A stretch of DNA of 64,000 nucleotides from Bacteroidales bacterium (GTDB lineage Bacteria; Bacteroidota; Bacteroidia; Bacteroidales; UBA932). Under the pieces are notes generated by a model that was given only the letters and a program-made list of their open reading frames with translations, had not been told where the DNA came from and did no database searches. Shown here piece by piece: positions 9,808-19,491 of this stretch. Position 1 is the first letter of the stretch. Every line of letters begins with the position of its first letter. Location of the stretch: contig SUYQ01000010.1 in the NCBI GenBank assembly GCA_015060325.1, positions 1 through 64,000 of the forward strand, written 5' to 3'. A program made the position numbers and the translations under genes.

Positions 9808-11580
9808 ATGAAAAAGAATATTACTATGAATTTCAGATATATCATTCTTGCGGTCATGTTGCTTGCTTTGACTGCTTGTGAGGACTTCCTTACACGAAGG
9901 CCGAAGGATGAACTTAGCCCAGACACTTATTTCAGAACTGAGACAGAGTGCCAGTTGTATACTAATAATTTCTATACTATACTCCCGGCTGCAACTGATT
10001 TCTATCTGGAGGATGATGACTACATCATTCCTAATTCCCTGTCAACAAAGGTGATTGGAAACAGAGTGGTGCCGGCAACAGCCGGTACATGGAACTGGAA
10101 CATGCTCAGGCAGATAAACTTCTTCCTGTCCCGCTCGCATCAGTGTGAAGACGATGCTGTCAGAGAAGAATATGAGGCTGTGGCAAAATTCTTCCGTGCA
10201 TATTTCTATTTCGAGAAAGTAAAAAGATATGGCGATGTGCCATGGGTGGATGAACCGATTGATGCAAATGACGAGACCTTGTATCGCGGTCGCGATCCTC
10301 GTGCTATGGTCATGGAACATGTTCTTGAGGATATTGATTTTGCAATTCAGAATCTGCCGTCGCAGAAGGATGTTTATCGTGTTACCAAATGGACTGCACT
10401 TGCTCTCAAATCAAGAATCTTCCTCTTTGAGGGTACTTTCAGAAAATATCACGGACTTCAGGGATGGGAGGAGTGTCTTAAGGAGTCAGCCGCAGCGTCA
10501 TTGAAGTTTATCAATGAGTCTGGCTATGGAATTTACAAGTCCGGTACAACTCCTTATCAAAGCCTGTTCACTCTGGCTGACTCTGACAGGAGTGAGGTGA
10601 TTCTGACCAGAGCGTACAGGCAGTCAATTTCGCTTGTGCATGATGTTAATGGCGCGTTTACTTCGACCACTTCATCACGTAACGGTCTGGCAAAGGATGT
10701 TGTAGATATGTATCTTATGTCCGACGGAAGTCGTTTCACTGACAAGCCGAGATACAATATGATGAATTTCTATGAGGAGACCCAGGATCGTGATCCTCGT
10801 CTGGCTCAGACTATTCGTACACCAGGCTATACAAGAATGGGGGACACAGAACTTCTCGCTCCTAACATGGCAGCCGTCACTACAGGATATCAGTTTATCA
10901 AGTATGTTTGTGAGAAGAAATATGACTCTTATCAGACTTCTGAAAATGATATGCCGGTATTCCGTACTGCTGAGGTATATCTGAACTATGCAGAAGCAAA
11001 GGCAGAACTTAACCAGCTCACTCAGGCAGATCTTGATATCTCTGTCAATAAGATCAGGGCGAGAGTCTCCATGCCTGCAATCAATATGGATCAGGCAAAT
11101 GCAGATCCGGATCCTTACCTGCTCGATAAGACGACCGGTTATTCAAATGTGACCAAGGATGCCAACACTGGAGTCATCCTGGAAATCCGTCGCGAAAGAA
11201 CAGTGGAACTGATTCTCGAGGGCTTCAGATATTGGGACCTGATGAGATGGAAGGAAGGAAAGAGATTTGAAAGACCTTTCTATGGAATGTATCTGGATGG
11301 AGTTGGCGAATATGACCTTGACGGAAACGGAACTGTGGATTTCGTAGTCTATGAGGGCGAAGCTCCTTCAACAGTTCAGGGCGTAGTCTACAAGTCACTG
11401 TCTGAGCTGAACCTTTCTTCTGGTACAGAAGGAAACATCGTTCTGCATGATGACATCATCAGGTCGTTCGATGAGTCCAAGGATTATCTGTATCCTATTC
11501 CTACGGAAGATATTGTCCTGACCCAGGGCGTTGTAAAGCAGAATCCTGGCTGGGATGAAATGGATGGACTTGACTTCTAA
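9808..11580 (+). CDS. SusD-type glycan-binding outer membrane lipoprotein
   Basis: 590 aa. Lipobox ALTAC with lipidated Cys24 followed by EDFL, as is usual for SusD proteins (CEDFLTRRPKDELSPDTYF region). The TPR-like helical body is suggested by RAYFYFEKVKRYGDVPWV and LNYAEAKAELN, and the C-terminal signature EIRRERTVELILEGFRYWDLMRW is present. It binds glycan at the cell surface and forms a complex with SusC. The start at 9808 is chosen because GGGGAGGTG lies just upstream; an internal ATG at 9826 is an alternative with the same signal peptide. Confidence 0.95.
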   Translation: MKKNITMNFRYIILAVMLLALTACEDFLTRRPKDELSPDTYFRTETECQLYTNNFYTILPAATDFYLEDDDYIIPNSLSTKVIGNRVVPATAGTWNWNMLRQINFFLSRSHQCEDDAVREEYEAVAKFFRAYFYFEKVKRYGDVPWVDEPIDANDETLYRGRDPRAMVMEHVLEDIDFAIQNLPSQKDVYRVTKWTALALKSRIFLFEGTFRKYHGLQGWEECLKESAAASLKFINESGYGIYKSGTTPYQSLFTLADSDRSEVILTRAYRQSISLVHDVNGAFTSTTSSRNGLAKDVVDMYLMSDGSRFTDKPRYNMMNFYEETQDRDPRLAQTIRTPGYTRMGDTELLAPNMAAVTTGYQFIKYVCEKKYDSYQTSENDMPVFRTAEVYLNYAEAKAELNQLTQADLDISVNKIRARVSMPAINMDQANADPDPYLLDKTTGYSNVTKDANTGVILEIRRERTVELILEGFRYWDLMRWKEGKRFERPFYGMYLDGVGEYDLDGNGTVDFVVYEGEAPSTVQGVVYKSLSELNLSSGTEGNIVLHDDIIRSFDESKDYLYPIPTEDIVLTQGVVKQNPGWDEMDGLDF

Positions 11581-11591
11581 AATCAATAGAT

Positions 11592-13886
11592 ATGAAACGG
11601 ATTATTATATATTTATTGACAGCCATAAGCTTGTTTCTTGTCGGCTGTGAGGTTGAGAGGTTTGCGCCTATGCAGACACTTCAGGCAGACAGAGCCTCTC
11701 TTATGGCCCCTGGCATAGGTGCCAGTTATACCATCTCGGTCAGCAGTAATACCGCATGGAAGGCAAGTCTGACAGAAGAAGGATGGGTTTCATGTGACAT
11801 TGAAGAGTTTGTCGGATCAACATCTGTGAATATTGTATTTGATGCAAATGAAGGCGACGCCCGTAGTTGCGAACTTGTACTTTCTTCAGAAGATGGAAGC
11901 CTTACTGGCAGTGTGACTCTTCGCCAGGCATCTAAGACTGAAGATGGTTTGATAAGCATTGCTCAAATGCGCTCTCATGAAGCAGAAGGAGAATATGTCT
12001 TTACCTCATCTTCCAAGATAAGAGGCTTCGTGACTACAGCCCCAGAGGGTAATAATTTCTATCCTGATTCTTTTGCAATGCAGGATGGATTCGGCTCTGA
12101 TGCAGCTGGAATAACAGTTACTCTTGTAGATGCAAATCCGGATTTTGTGCGTGGCGATGAGGTCGAGGTAGAACTCCAAGGTGCTGTTCTTGAACGTAAC
12201 GATGATGGCGTGTTGGTTCTTACTCCTGCAAAGGCACCTGTGAGGACAGAGACAACAATGATCACAGTAGAACCGATGGTTGTAAAGATGCCTTCTTTGG
12301 CAGCTGGTGAATATGAGTCGATGTACGTTTCTGTATATAATCTCCAGCCGCTTGAAGAGTTTATAGGTGCTACTCTCAATGACGGTGTCTTCATGGAAAA
12401 CAGCAGAGGTTCGAAGACTTTCGTGAAAATCTTCGAGGGATCCCTTCTTACAGATGCTACATGTCCGGCAGGAAGCGGAAGCGTCACTGGTATTGCCGGC
12501 CCGAGTGCTACAGGCGAGCGTGATGCCTTCATCATTCCGACTGCAGTTTCTGATCTGGTCTTTGAAAGTGTACGCTTTGATATCCTGACAGGAGGCGTGA
12601 CTTCATTCCCTTATGTCCTGTCACTTTATTCGGATAATGGAGCGAGTGAAAGCAATGAACCTAAGTATATTGATTATGAGGTGATTCCATATAGTCCAGC
12701 CTCAAAGTTCATTGATGCTTACTTTTATGACAAGGACCGCTCTACCGATGTGTCTCTTTACGTTCATGCTGCCGGCAGAACTGAAGACGAGATAAGAAGC
12801 AGCCTTTATTGGGGCAACAATATGGGATATGACTGTATCCCTGCAAAGTCCTTCGTGACAAGATCAAGTGCAGCAGGTGAATATCCAGGCCAGGCATACT
12901 ACCTGCTTACAATGCCGCTGAAAAGCGATTTTGTCCGCGCAGGTGAAACTTTCAGTGTCGCTTTCTATATCTATAACACCAATTGGGCTATCAGGGATTG
13001 GAAACTTGAGTACTCTCTTGATATGAACAACTGGTATGGATATGATGAAGCTTCCGGAATGGGTGAAGGTGTGATAGAATTCATGCCTGGAGGAAATTAT
13101 ACGTTGTACAACGTGAAATTTACATCTCACTCAGCTATCGATGCATCTGATATCCTTTATCTCAGACTCACCCCATTTGGCAAGAGGGCGTGCATCAGCC
13201 CTACATCAATTGCAACAGGATGGGGCAGTGACGTCAGACTTTCTGTGGGAATGCTTGTCTGCCCTCATGTGGCTAGGCCATCAGAAGCTCCTCAGAATAC
13301 AATCTGGCACCATACATTCGACAGTCTTACAGAAGGATCGGATTATTTGATGGGTGACAGACTTGGTCTGTTTGACAACCTTAATGGACCTCTTATCAGC
13401 ACATGGAATGCCCAGCAGAGAAACGGACTCTCAGGAATCAATGTCGCAATGCGACCTGGTTATGCCCAGGTAGGATATGCAGAATATGGCACAGATGGTC
13501 TTTCTGCCAAGTCGTATAAGGGAACTCTTCAGACTCCTGCTTTGGAGAAAGTCACAGGAAATGTCGTCAACCTCAGCTTTAAGGCAATGGCATTCAAGAG
13601 TTCAAGACTGAACAGGAAGAATATGAATTCCAAGCTGCCTGAAACAGGCCCGGATGCTACCGAGATAGAGATTGAGATTCTTGATGGCGGCTATATCGTG
13701 GAACTTGAAGGCGAGACTATCCCTGAAGTTTCAAAGCTTGCCGTATCTGGACTTCCGGTTTCAGAGTTCAAGACATTCAATCTCAAGGTTTCAGGTGTGA
13801 CACCGCAGACAAAGATCTCATTTAAAAGTGCCGAGAAAGGTGATTTTGCACGTTGGTTTATTGACGATATTATAGTTACAGAATGA
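11592..13886 (+). CDS. Surface lipoprotein with BACON-like and DUF5689-like domains
   Basis: 764 aa lipoprotein (lipobox LVGC, Cys19). Residues about 35-115 form a BACON-like beta-sandwich (VSSNTAWKAS...VTLRQA). Residues about 118-330 resemble DUF5689 (ISIAQMR...KIRGFVT...). The C-terminal part of roughly 400 residues shares an ordered set of motifs with the lipoproteins at 14976 and 17221: FPYVLSLYS, IRDWKLEYS, QQRNGLSG, RPGYAQVGYA, LSFKAMAFKS and ARWFIDDI. By position directly after susD it is the likely SusE/F-type surface glycan-binding protein. Its stop overlaps the next start by 4 bases, so translation is probably coupled. Confidence 0.8.
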   Translation: MKRIIIYLLTAISLFLVGCEVERFAPMQTLQADRASLMAPGIGASYTISVSSNTAWKASLTEEGWVSCDIEEFVGSTSVNIVFDANEGDARSCELVLSSEDGSLTGSVTLRQASKTEDGLISIAQMRSHEAEGEYVFTSSSKIRGFVTTAPEGNNFYPDSFAMQDGFGSDAAGITVTLVDANPDFVRGDEVEVELQGAVLERNDDGVLVLTPAKAPVRTETTMITVEPMVVKMPSLAAGEYESMYVSVYNLQPLEEFIGATLNDGVFMENSRGSKTFVKIFEGSLLTDATCPAGSGSVTGIAGPSATGERDAFIIPTAVSDLVFESVRFDILTGGVTSFPYVLSLYSDNGASESNEPKYIDYEVIPYSPASKFIDAYFYDKDRSTDVSLYVHAAGRTEDEIRSSLYWGNNMGYDCIPAKSFVTRSSAAGEYPGQAYYLLTMPLKSDFVRAGETFSVAFYIYNTNWAIRDWKLEYSLDMNNWYGYDEASGMGEGVIEFMPGGNYTLYNVKFTSHSAIDASDILYLRLTPFGKRACISPTSIATGWGSDVRLSVGMLVCPHVARPSEAPQNTIWHHTFDSLTEGSDYLMGDRLGLFDNLNGPLISTWNAQQRNGLSGINVAMRPGYAQVGYAEYGTDGLSAKSYKGTLQTPALEKVTGNVVNLSFKAMAFKSSRLNRKNMNSKLPETGPDATEIEIEILDGGYIVELEGETIPEVSKLAVSGLPVSEFKTFNLKVSGVTPQTKISFKSAEKGDFARWFIDDIIVTE

Positions 13887-14950
13887 ATATGAAAAGACTA
13901 TTATACATATCGTGTCTTCTGATCGCGGTCTCTTGCGCTCAGAAGCTGGATAACTCTTATTTCATTCCCGGAATGGACGGTGATGCGGTAAACCCCGATC
14001 AGAATATTTCAGGTCCTTCTACTCCTGATGTGATACTTCCCAATCAGGTGAAGGTCATGTCATTCAATGTCAGGGTCGGATCTGAAAATGGAACTGACCC
14101 TCAGGACTGGCCTGCACGTCGAAAATCCGTGAAGCCTTTGCTTACTAAGGAAAATCCTACTGTCATAGGACTTCAGGAGGCCCTTAAGCATCAGATGGAT
14201 TATATATCCCTTGAAATGGAAGATTATGGCGCTTATGGTCTTGGCCGTGACGACGGAAAGGCATCCGGTGAGATAATGGCCATAATGTGGAACAAAAAAC
14301 AGGTTTCATGCGATAGAATGGGCACATTCTGGCTGTCTCCAACCCCGGATGAAGTTTCTTTGGGATGGGATGCAGGATACAAGAGAACTGCAACATGGGG
14401 AGAATTCACTGTCCTTGCCACAAAGCAGAAGTTCTTCTATCTCAATACCCACGTGGACAACACGGGAAATCTTGCCAGAGTCCAGTCAATCGCTCTTATA
14501 AAGGAGAAGATAAAGGAACTCAACCCTTATGGCTTCCCTGTGATTGTCACCGGCGACTTTAATGCAGGACTCGAGCATGCTATGTTCGAACCGTTCGGTG
14601 AGTGGCTCTTCGATGCTCGTTCCACAGCTCCGATAACTGATACAAAGCCTACATATCACGGTTTTGGAAAGTACAGTACCAAGATTGACCATATATTTTA
14701 TTGTGGCTTGGAACCATTGGAATACGAGACAGTCACTAAGACATATGAAGGTGTTACCTATATCTCTGACCATTATCCGATTACTGCTCTGTTTGAATTG
14801 AAAGGCTCGGCAAATCCGGATGATCCTCAGGCTCCAGGTAATTATGGGGATATGACAGAGGAAGACCTCCCTCTGAATGACTATAATGAACCGCCTTACT
14901 CGGACGGTGGATATGGCGATCTGAAGGAGGAGGATTATCCACTGGAGTAG
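13883..14950 (+). CDS. EEP-family (endonuclease/exonuclease/phosphatase) lipoprotein
   Basis: 355 aa. Lipobox AVSC (Cys18) anchors it in a membrane, probably the outer one. EEP motifs in order: VMSFNVRVG, GLQEA (metal Glu), YLNTHVDN, VTGDFNAG, KIDHIF and the terminal YISDHYPI. It is clearly paralogous to the EEP protein at 22300. In this setting it may cleave phosphodiester or phosphomonoester bonds in a glycan; this is inferred from family and neighbours. The last 37 residues are an acidic tail with a doubled motif, YGDMTEEDLPL and YGDLKEEDYPL, whose role is unknown. The start overlaps the previous stop (ATGA); a second ATG at 13889 is also possible. Confidence 0.85.
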   Translation: MNMKRLLYISCLLIAVSCAQKLDNSYFIPGMDGDAVNPDQNISGPSTPDVILPNQVKVMSFNVRVGSENGTDPQDWPARRKSVKPLLTKENPTVIGLQEALKHQMDYISLEMEDYGAYGLGRDDGKASGEIMAIMWNKKQVSCDRMGTFWLSPTPDEVSLGWDAGYKRTATWGEFTVLATKQKFFYLNTHVDNTGNLARVQSIALIKEKIKELNPYGFPVIVTGDFNAGLEHAMFEPFGEWLFDARSTAPITDTKPTYHGFGKYSTKIDHIFYCGLEPLEYETVTKTYEGVTYISDHYPITALFELKGSANPDDPQAPGNYGDMTEEDLPLNDYNEPPYSDGGYGDLKEEDYPLE

Positions 14951-14975
14951 TATTAATTCAGAAAAATCAATATAT

Positions 14976-17030
14976 ATGAAAACTATAAAGATATTATTTT
15001 TTGCAGCAGTACTTCTGTCAGGAGTATCTTGCACTAAGGAGGAAACTCAGCCGATTCCTCCAATGACAGGAAACGATGATGTTCCTTCTTTTGTGGCACT
15101 TGGCAGTCAGGTCGAAAGCAAGGTTTCTCTCATGGAGAACGGCACATCGGTAAATTGGGCCGTAGGTGATCTTGTTGCTGTTGCTGACGGAAGCGGGGAT
15201 ATTTATAAGTTCGCTTCGGAGGGAGATGGTACTAACGCTATCTTCCGTTACCAGACAGCCGGCGAGCAGGAGTGCATGTTCAACAAATCCGCAGATAAGT
15301 ATCTGATGGCCTATCCTTGGGCTGCTTCAGTGACAATCGATATGGAATCTAACACTGTGACATCAAGCCTTCCTGCTGTCCAGAGTGCAGTAAAAGGAAA
15401 CTTTGAAGGATCATATGCGGTTGCAGTTGCTGTCGGCAATGACATCGAAACACCTTTTGCCTTCAAATGCGCGGTGTCAATGCTCAAGGTGGAAATTCCT
15501 GAAGCGTTGGGCGGAAAGGTCGCTGAACTTGTGGTAAGAGGAAACCAGGGCGAGGATCTGGCAGGTGACCTTGTGATCACATGCACAGAGGATGGACCTG
15601 TGACAGAGTTGGGAACTCAGAAGGATTCCGAGGTGAGACTTGTTTCAGAGAATGGTGTCCTTGAGCCAGGAACATATTATATTGCCATCGCCCCTGTGAC
15701 TGTTTCAAAGGGAATCAGTGTGGCGGCCGTTTCTGCAGAGAACTTCACTGAATTTGAAATCAGTACTGCAAAGGAGGAAAAAACCTTTATGCCGGGATAT
15801 ATATACAATCTTGGAGCTTTGAATGCAGAGAAGATCGAGTTCCCTGCAGGACTTGGAAGGCTCCCTTATGTGTTCCCGTTGTTTGCATCAGCCGGCACAG
15901 GCAATAACCCTAAATATGTTACAAAGAAGGTTGTTACTGCCAAGAAGGAGTTTCAGCTGACTGACGCATCTACCGGGGCTGTATTTACAGCAAAGACTAC
16001 AGGTGGAGGAGTTGATTACTGGTCTAACAAATGGTATGGCCAGGACAATGTATATGGTTTGTATTTCACAAATCAGGACACATATTATATGCTCAGCGTA
16101 CCTCTGAAAATGTCGTTGCCATCTGCCTTTAAGGTTTCATTCGGATTTTTTATTGACGGAACTAAGAATGATATAATCAAAGACTGGAAGGTGCAGTATT
16201 CTAAGGATAATCAGACATGGTACGACGGTGCTGACTTTGAACTTCAGAGAATTCTGAAATACTATTCTGTAGAGATTGCTCCGGAAGTGACTTTTGAAGC
16301 CGATGACGTTCTTTATCTCAGATGGATCCCGACCGGAAACACAGGATGGGATGGAGAGACAACCGGACAGAACGGTCAGATTCATTTCTCAAGCGGTGTT
16401 GTTATCTCTGAGGTGACAGGTCCGGATTCTGATGCATCCGGCAATGTATATGCCGAGGATTTTGACCGTATGTCTGGTGGCGTCGACTATCGTCATGCAG
16501 GTCAGGCCAATGGAATCGAGAAACTCGGACTTCTTGGAGAAGTATTCGGAGAAAAGATCAATACCTGGACCGATGAGAAGAAGAACGGTCTGAGCGGATC
16601 GAATGTAGCTGAGCGCCCGGGCTATGCTCAGATCGGTTTTGCTACCTATAAAGATGATAACAGGAATGGTGCAGGTACAAACCAGGTTGGTTCACTTGTA
16701 ACTCCGGTTCTGGAAAAAGCATCAGGCACTGTCACTCTCTCATTCAAGGCGATGTGCTACCGTTCTCCATTCATAGGAAGAGCGGCAATGTCAGCGGCAG
16801 CACAGACTGATGTAACTGACATTGTGGTCAAGATCAAGGGTGCAGGCTCGTTTACTCCAGCCTCTAACGTTACGTCAAAGACTCTCAGCGGTATTTCTAC
16901 AAATAAGTTTGATGTGCAGACGCTGACAATATATAACGCAGATGAGACTACTCAGATTGAGTTCACCAGCACAGCAGTCAACGGTAAGTTTACCCGCTGG
17001 TTCATCGATGATATCTGCGTTAACAGGTAA
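14976..17030 (+). CDS. Fimbrillin-like surface lipoprotein with shared C-terminal module (A)
   Basis: 684 aa lipoprotein (lipobox GVSC, Cys19, then TKEE, matching the K-D/E-D/E surface export signal). The N-terminal 280 residues follow the fimbrillin/Mfa-like pattern: VNWAVGDLVAV, YLMAYPWAAS, FKCAVSMLKVEIP and GTYYIAIAPVTVSKGISV. The C-terminal 400 residues are closely similar to those of the lipoprotein at 17221 (for example KWYGQDN, YAEDFDRM, GVDYRHAGQ, LSFKAMCYRSP, TRWFIDDICV) and more distantly to that at 11592. Likely a surface glycan-binding or adhesive protein of the SusC/D system; no enzymatic motif is visible. Confidence 0.75.
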   Translation: MKTIKILFFAAVLLSGVSCTKEETQPIPPMTGNDDVPSFVALGSQVESKVSLMENGTSVNWAVGDLVAVADGSGDIYKFASEGDGTNAIFRYQTAGEQECMFNKSADKYLMAYPWAASVTIDMESNTVTSSLPAVQSAVKGNFEGSYAVAVAVGNDIETPFAFKCAVSMLKVEIPEALGGKVAELVVRGNQGEDLAGDLVITCTEDGPVTELGTQKDSEVRLVSENGVLEPGTYYIAIAPVTVSKGISVAAVSAENFTEFEISTAKEEKTFMPGYIYNLGALNAEKIEFPAGLGRLPYVFPLFASAGTGNNPKYVTKKVVTAKKEFQLTDASTGAVFTAKTTGGGVDYWSNKWYGQDNVYGLYFTNQDTYYMLSVPLKMSLPSAFKVSFGFFIDGTKNDIIKDWKVQYSKDNQTWYDGADFELQRILKYYSVEIAPEVTFEADDVLYLRWIPTGNTGWDGETTGQNGQIHFSSGVVISEVTGPDSDASGNVYAEDFDRMSGGVDYRHAGQANGIEKLGLLGEVFGEKINTWTDEKKNGLSGSNVAERPGYAQIGFATYKDDNRNGAGTNQVGSLVTPVLEKASGTVTLSFKAMCYRSPFIGRAAMSAAAQTDVTDIVVKIKGAGSFTPASNVTSKTLSGISTNKFDVQTLTIYNADETTQIEFTSTAVNGKFTRWFIDDICVNR

Positions 17031-17066
17031 TCAAAAACAATAAAATTAATTATAACTAATCAAAAC

Positions 17067-17207
17067 ATGTCAAAGATGAAAACTTTAACAGAACTTTATG
17101 AGACTCCTGAAACTCGCGTTCAAGAGTTGCAGCCGGAAGGAGTTCTATGCTCCAGTCTTAGGACGCCCACAGTAGACGATTATGATTTTAAAGAATTTGA
17201 ATGGTAA
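17067..17207 (+). CDS. Tiny acidic peptide gene, YETP...VLCSS...W type (A)
   Basis: A 46-codon frame in the 190-base gap between two lipoprotein genes. From YETP to the final Trp it aligns without gaps over 36 residues with the peptide at 19357: both have YETP at the start, VLCSS in the middle, an acidic end and a terminal W. Its tail (VDDYDFKEFEW) also resembles the tail of the lipoprotein at 19492 (VEDLEISEFDW). No signal peptide or membrane segment. The match in length, spacing and motif argues for a real gene. It resembles uncharacterised short Bacteroidales ORFs seen near fimbrillin-like genes, but I cannot name a family. Confidence 0.65.
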   Translation: MSKMKTLTELYETPETRVQELQPEGVLCSSLRTPTVDDYDFKEFEW

Positions 17208-17220
17208 GGGAGAAATAGCT

Positions 17221-19350
17221 ATGAAGACAACAAAAGTATTTTTTGCAGCCCTTGCGCTGATTGCAATGGCTTCTTGTATTAAGGAGGAGCCTGTTGCTCC
17301 TGAAACGATGGAAGGAGAAGGCGTGTCATTCACTGCATCACGCGAAGACTTTGGTGCAACCACCAAGACTGTTCTTGTCGATGGTCATAAGGTGGAGTGG
17401 AAGGCTGGAAACGAGGTGTTGGTTTTTGGTAAAGGAGTCGGTGCTGACAAGGATGATAAGGCAACAGGCTCAGAAACATTTGATGCCGAGGCTTGGAAGA
17501 GTGCAAAATGGTTCGAGACAAGTACAGGAGGTGCTTCTGTCAGATTTGTTTGTACAGAACCAGACTATCAATTTGATCCGTCAAACGAATATATAATGCT
17601 TCATCCTGCAGGAGGTAATTACTATGGACTTTGCACTGACGATGCCATGTATATGCGTTTCTGGCTGAGTGATCAGACCGCAACACTTGGCACTTATCAT
17701 GAGACATACGGCTATTGTGCAGCAAAGACCTCAGACTTTACAAAGCCGGTGGTGTTCAAGAACCTTCTTCCTCTGCTGAAGTTCACAGTTCCTGCTTCTC
17801 TTGACGGAAGAATAACCAAGATAACTGTCACTGGCAATAATAATGAGTTTGTCGCAGGAAATATGATCTGCGACTATACGGGTGATACACCTGTCGTAAA
17901 GGTATTCTCTGAGTTCAAGGACGAATATGAATATAAGGGTGGAAAAACGAGCGTTTCTTTGACCTCGGCCGGTATGGCTGCAGGTGACTACTACCTTGCA
18001 ATCGCTCCTAAGACCTATTCAAAGGGTCTCAAGGTGACTGTTACATACAAGGACAGCAAGACCTCTACCCGTTCATCTTCTGCTTCTGTGGATCTTGAGA
18101 GCGGTGTGATCTATGATATGGGAAATGTCGGAGCTGAGAACTATACAGGTCCTGGAATTGCTCTTCCTTATGTGTTCCCGTTCTATGCATCAGCCGGTAC
18201 GGGAAACGCTCCTAAATATGTGACAAAGGAAACTGTGACTGCCAAGACTCATTTCCGGTTGAAAGAGGCAGAGACAGGATCTGCTTTTGATATGAAGACG
18301 AGTGGAAGCTATGCCGATTTCTGGGCTAACAAGTGGTACGGTCAGGATAACCTGATCGGTCAGTATTTTACTGGTGAAACCACGTATTTTATGCTGACTG
18401 CTCCTTTGAGAACATCTCTGCCTGCAACTTTCAGGGTGTCTTTCGGCTTTTTTGTCGATGGCTCTAAGAATGATGTAATAAAAGACTGGAAATTGCAGTA
18501 CTCAAAGGATAACGAGACTTGGTATGATGGCGCAACCTTTGAAATTCCTAGAATCCTTAAATATCATTCTCTTGAAATTACACCGGAAATTGCCTTTAGC
18601 GCTGGTGATAATCTCTATCTGAAGTGGCTCCCGGTAGGAAATGCAAGCTGGAATGGTGGAACTACAGACGGACTCAATGGTCAGCTTCATTTTGCATGTG
18701 GTGTTGCTATAACAGATGTCACTTCACCGGATTCCAAGGCAACAGGCAATGTCTATGCTGAGGATTTTGACCGTATCAATGGTGGTGTTGACTATCGTCA
18801 TGCAGGTCAGACCAATGGTATTGAGAAACTTGGACAGCTGGGTGAAATTTTTGGAGACAGCATAGAGAATTGGACTGCCGAGCAGAAAAATGGTCTGAGC
18901 GGATCATATGTTGCCGAACGTCCTGGCTATGTTCAGATAGGTTATGCAACATACCTGGATGATAATAGAAATGTCGGTGCTACAAGCGCAAATATTACCA
19001 AGTACGTCGGCTCGCTCGTGACCCCAGCTTTGACAGAGGCTTCCGGCACTATCAATCTTTCATTCAAGGCGATGTGCTATCGCTCTCCATATACAGGAAG
19101 AGCAAGCATGTCAGCTGCTGCTCAGGCAGATGTTACAGACATTGTCGTAAACATCAAGGGTGCCGGCTCGTTCGACGCAGCATCAGATGTGAAGTCAATG
19201 ACACTCAGCGGCATTTCAACTAGCAAGTTCGACAAAAAGGCCCTGACAATCTACAATTCTGATGCAACCACTCAGATCGAGTTCACCAGCACAGCCGTTT
19301 CCGGCAAGTTCACCCGCTGGTTCCTTGACGACATCTGTGTGAGCAAATAA
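17221..19350 (+). CDS. Fimbrillin-like surface lipoprotein with shared C-terminal module (B)
   Basis: 709 aa from the ATG at 17221, which has AAGGGAG upstream and opens a proper lipoprotein signal (AMASC, Cys19, then IKEEP). An in-frame ATG at 17182 would place 13 odd residues before the signal and overlap the tiny peptide gene. The N-terminal part is fimbrillin-like (VDGHKVEWKAGNEVLVFG, FKNLLPLLKFTVP, GDYYLAIAPKTYSKGLKVTV). The C-terminal half is a close paralogue of that of the gene at 14976, which points to tandem duplication followed by divergence of the N-terminal domain. Probable surface glycan-binding role. Confidence 0.75.
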   Translation: MKTTKVFFAALALIAMASCIKEEPVAPETMEGEGVSFTASREDFGATTKTVLVDGHKVEWKAGNEVLVFGKGVGADKDDKATGSETFDAEAWKSAKWFETSTGGASVRFVCTEPDYQFDPSNEYIMLHPAGGNYYGLCTDDAMYMRFWLSDQTATLGTYHETYGYCAAKTSDFTKPVVFKNLLPLLKFTVPASLDGRITKITVTGNNNEFVAGNMICDYTGDTPVVKVFSEFKDEYEYKGGKTSVSLTSAGMAAGDYYLAIAPKTYSKGLKVTVTYKDSKTSTRSSSASVDLESGVIYDMGNVGAENYTGPGIALPYVFPFYASAGTGNAPKYVTKETVTAKTHFRLKEAETGSAFDMKTSGSYADFWANKWYGQDNLIGQYFTGETTYFMLTAPLRTSLPATFRVSFGFFVDGSKNDVIKDWKLQYSKDNETWYDGATFEIPRILKYHSLEITPEIAFSAGDNLYLKWLPVGNASWNGGTTDGLNGQLHFACGVAITDVTSPDSKATGNVYAEDFDRINGGVDYRHAGQTNGIEKLGQLGEIFGDSIENWTAEQKNGLSGSYVAERPGYVQIGYATYLDDNRNVGATSANITKYVGSLVTPALTEASGTINLSFKAMCYRSPYTGRASMSAAAQADVTDIVVNIKGAGSFDAASDVKSMTLSGISTSKFDKKALTIYNSDATTQIEFTSTAVSGKFTRWFLDDICVSK

Positions 19351-19356
19351 GCTGCT

Positions 19357-19479
19357 ATGAGTATTAATTATGAAACACCTGTTGTCGAAGTTGTCGCATT
19401 CTTCGACACTCAGGTGTTGTGCTCCAGCCCTAATGCGTCTTGGGAAGACGTCGACAGGGAAGATGATGATAACTGGTAA
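19357..19479 (+). CDS. Tiny acidic peptide gene, YETP...VLCSS...W type (B)
   Basis: A 40-codon frame starting 6 bases after the preceding lipoprotein stop and ending 12 bases before the next lipoprotein gene. It carries YETPVVEVVAFFDTQVLCSS followed by an acidic stretch ending DDDNW. It is equal in length, from YETP to W, to the peptide at 17067. It lacks a secretion signal, and the single cysteine is conserved between the two. Function unknown; see the finding on the peptide pair. Confidence 0.65.
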   Translation: MSINYETPVVEVVAFFDTQVLCSSPNASWEDVDREDDDNW

Positions 19480-19491
19480 AAAGGAGGAGAT

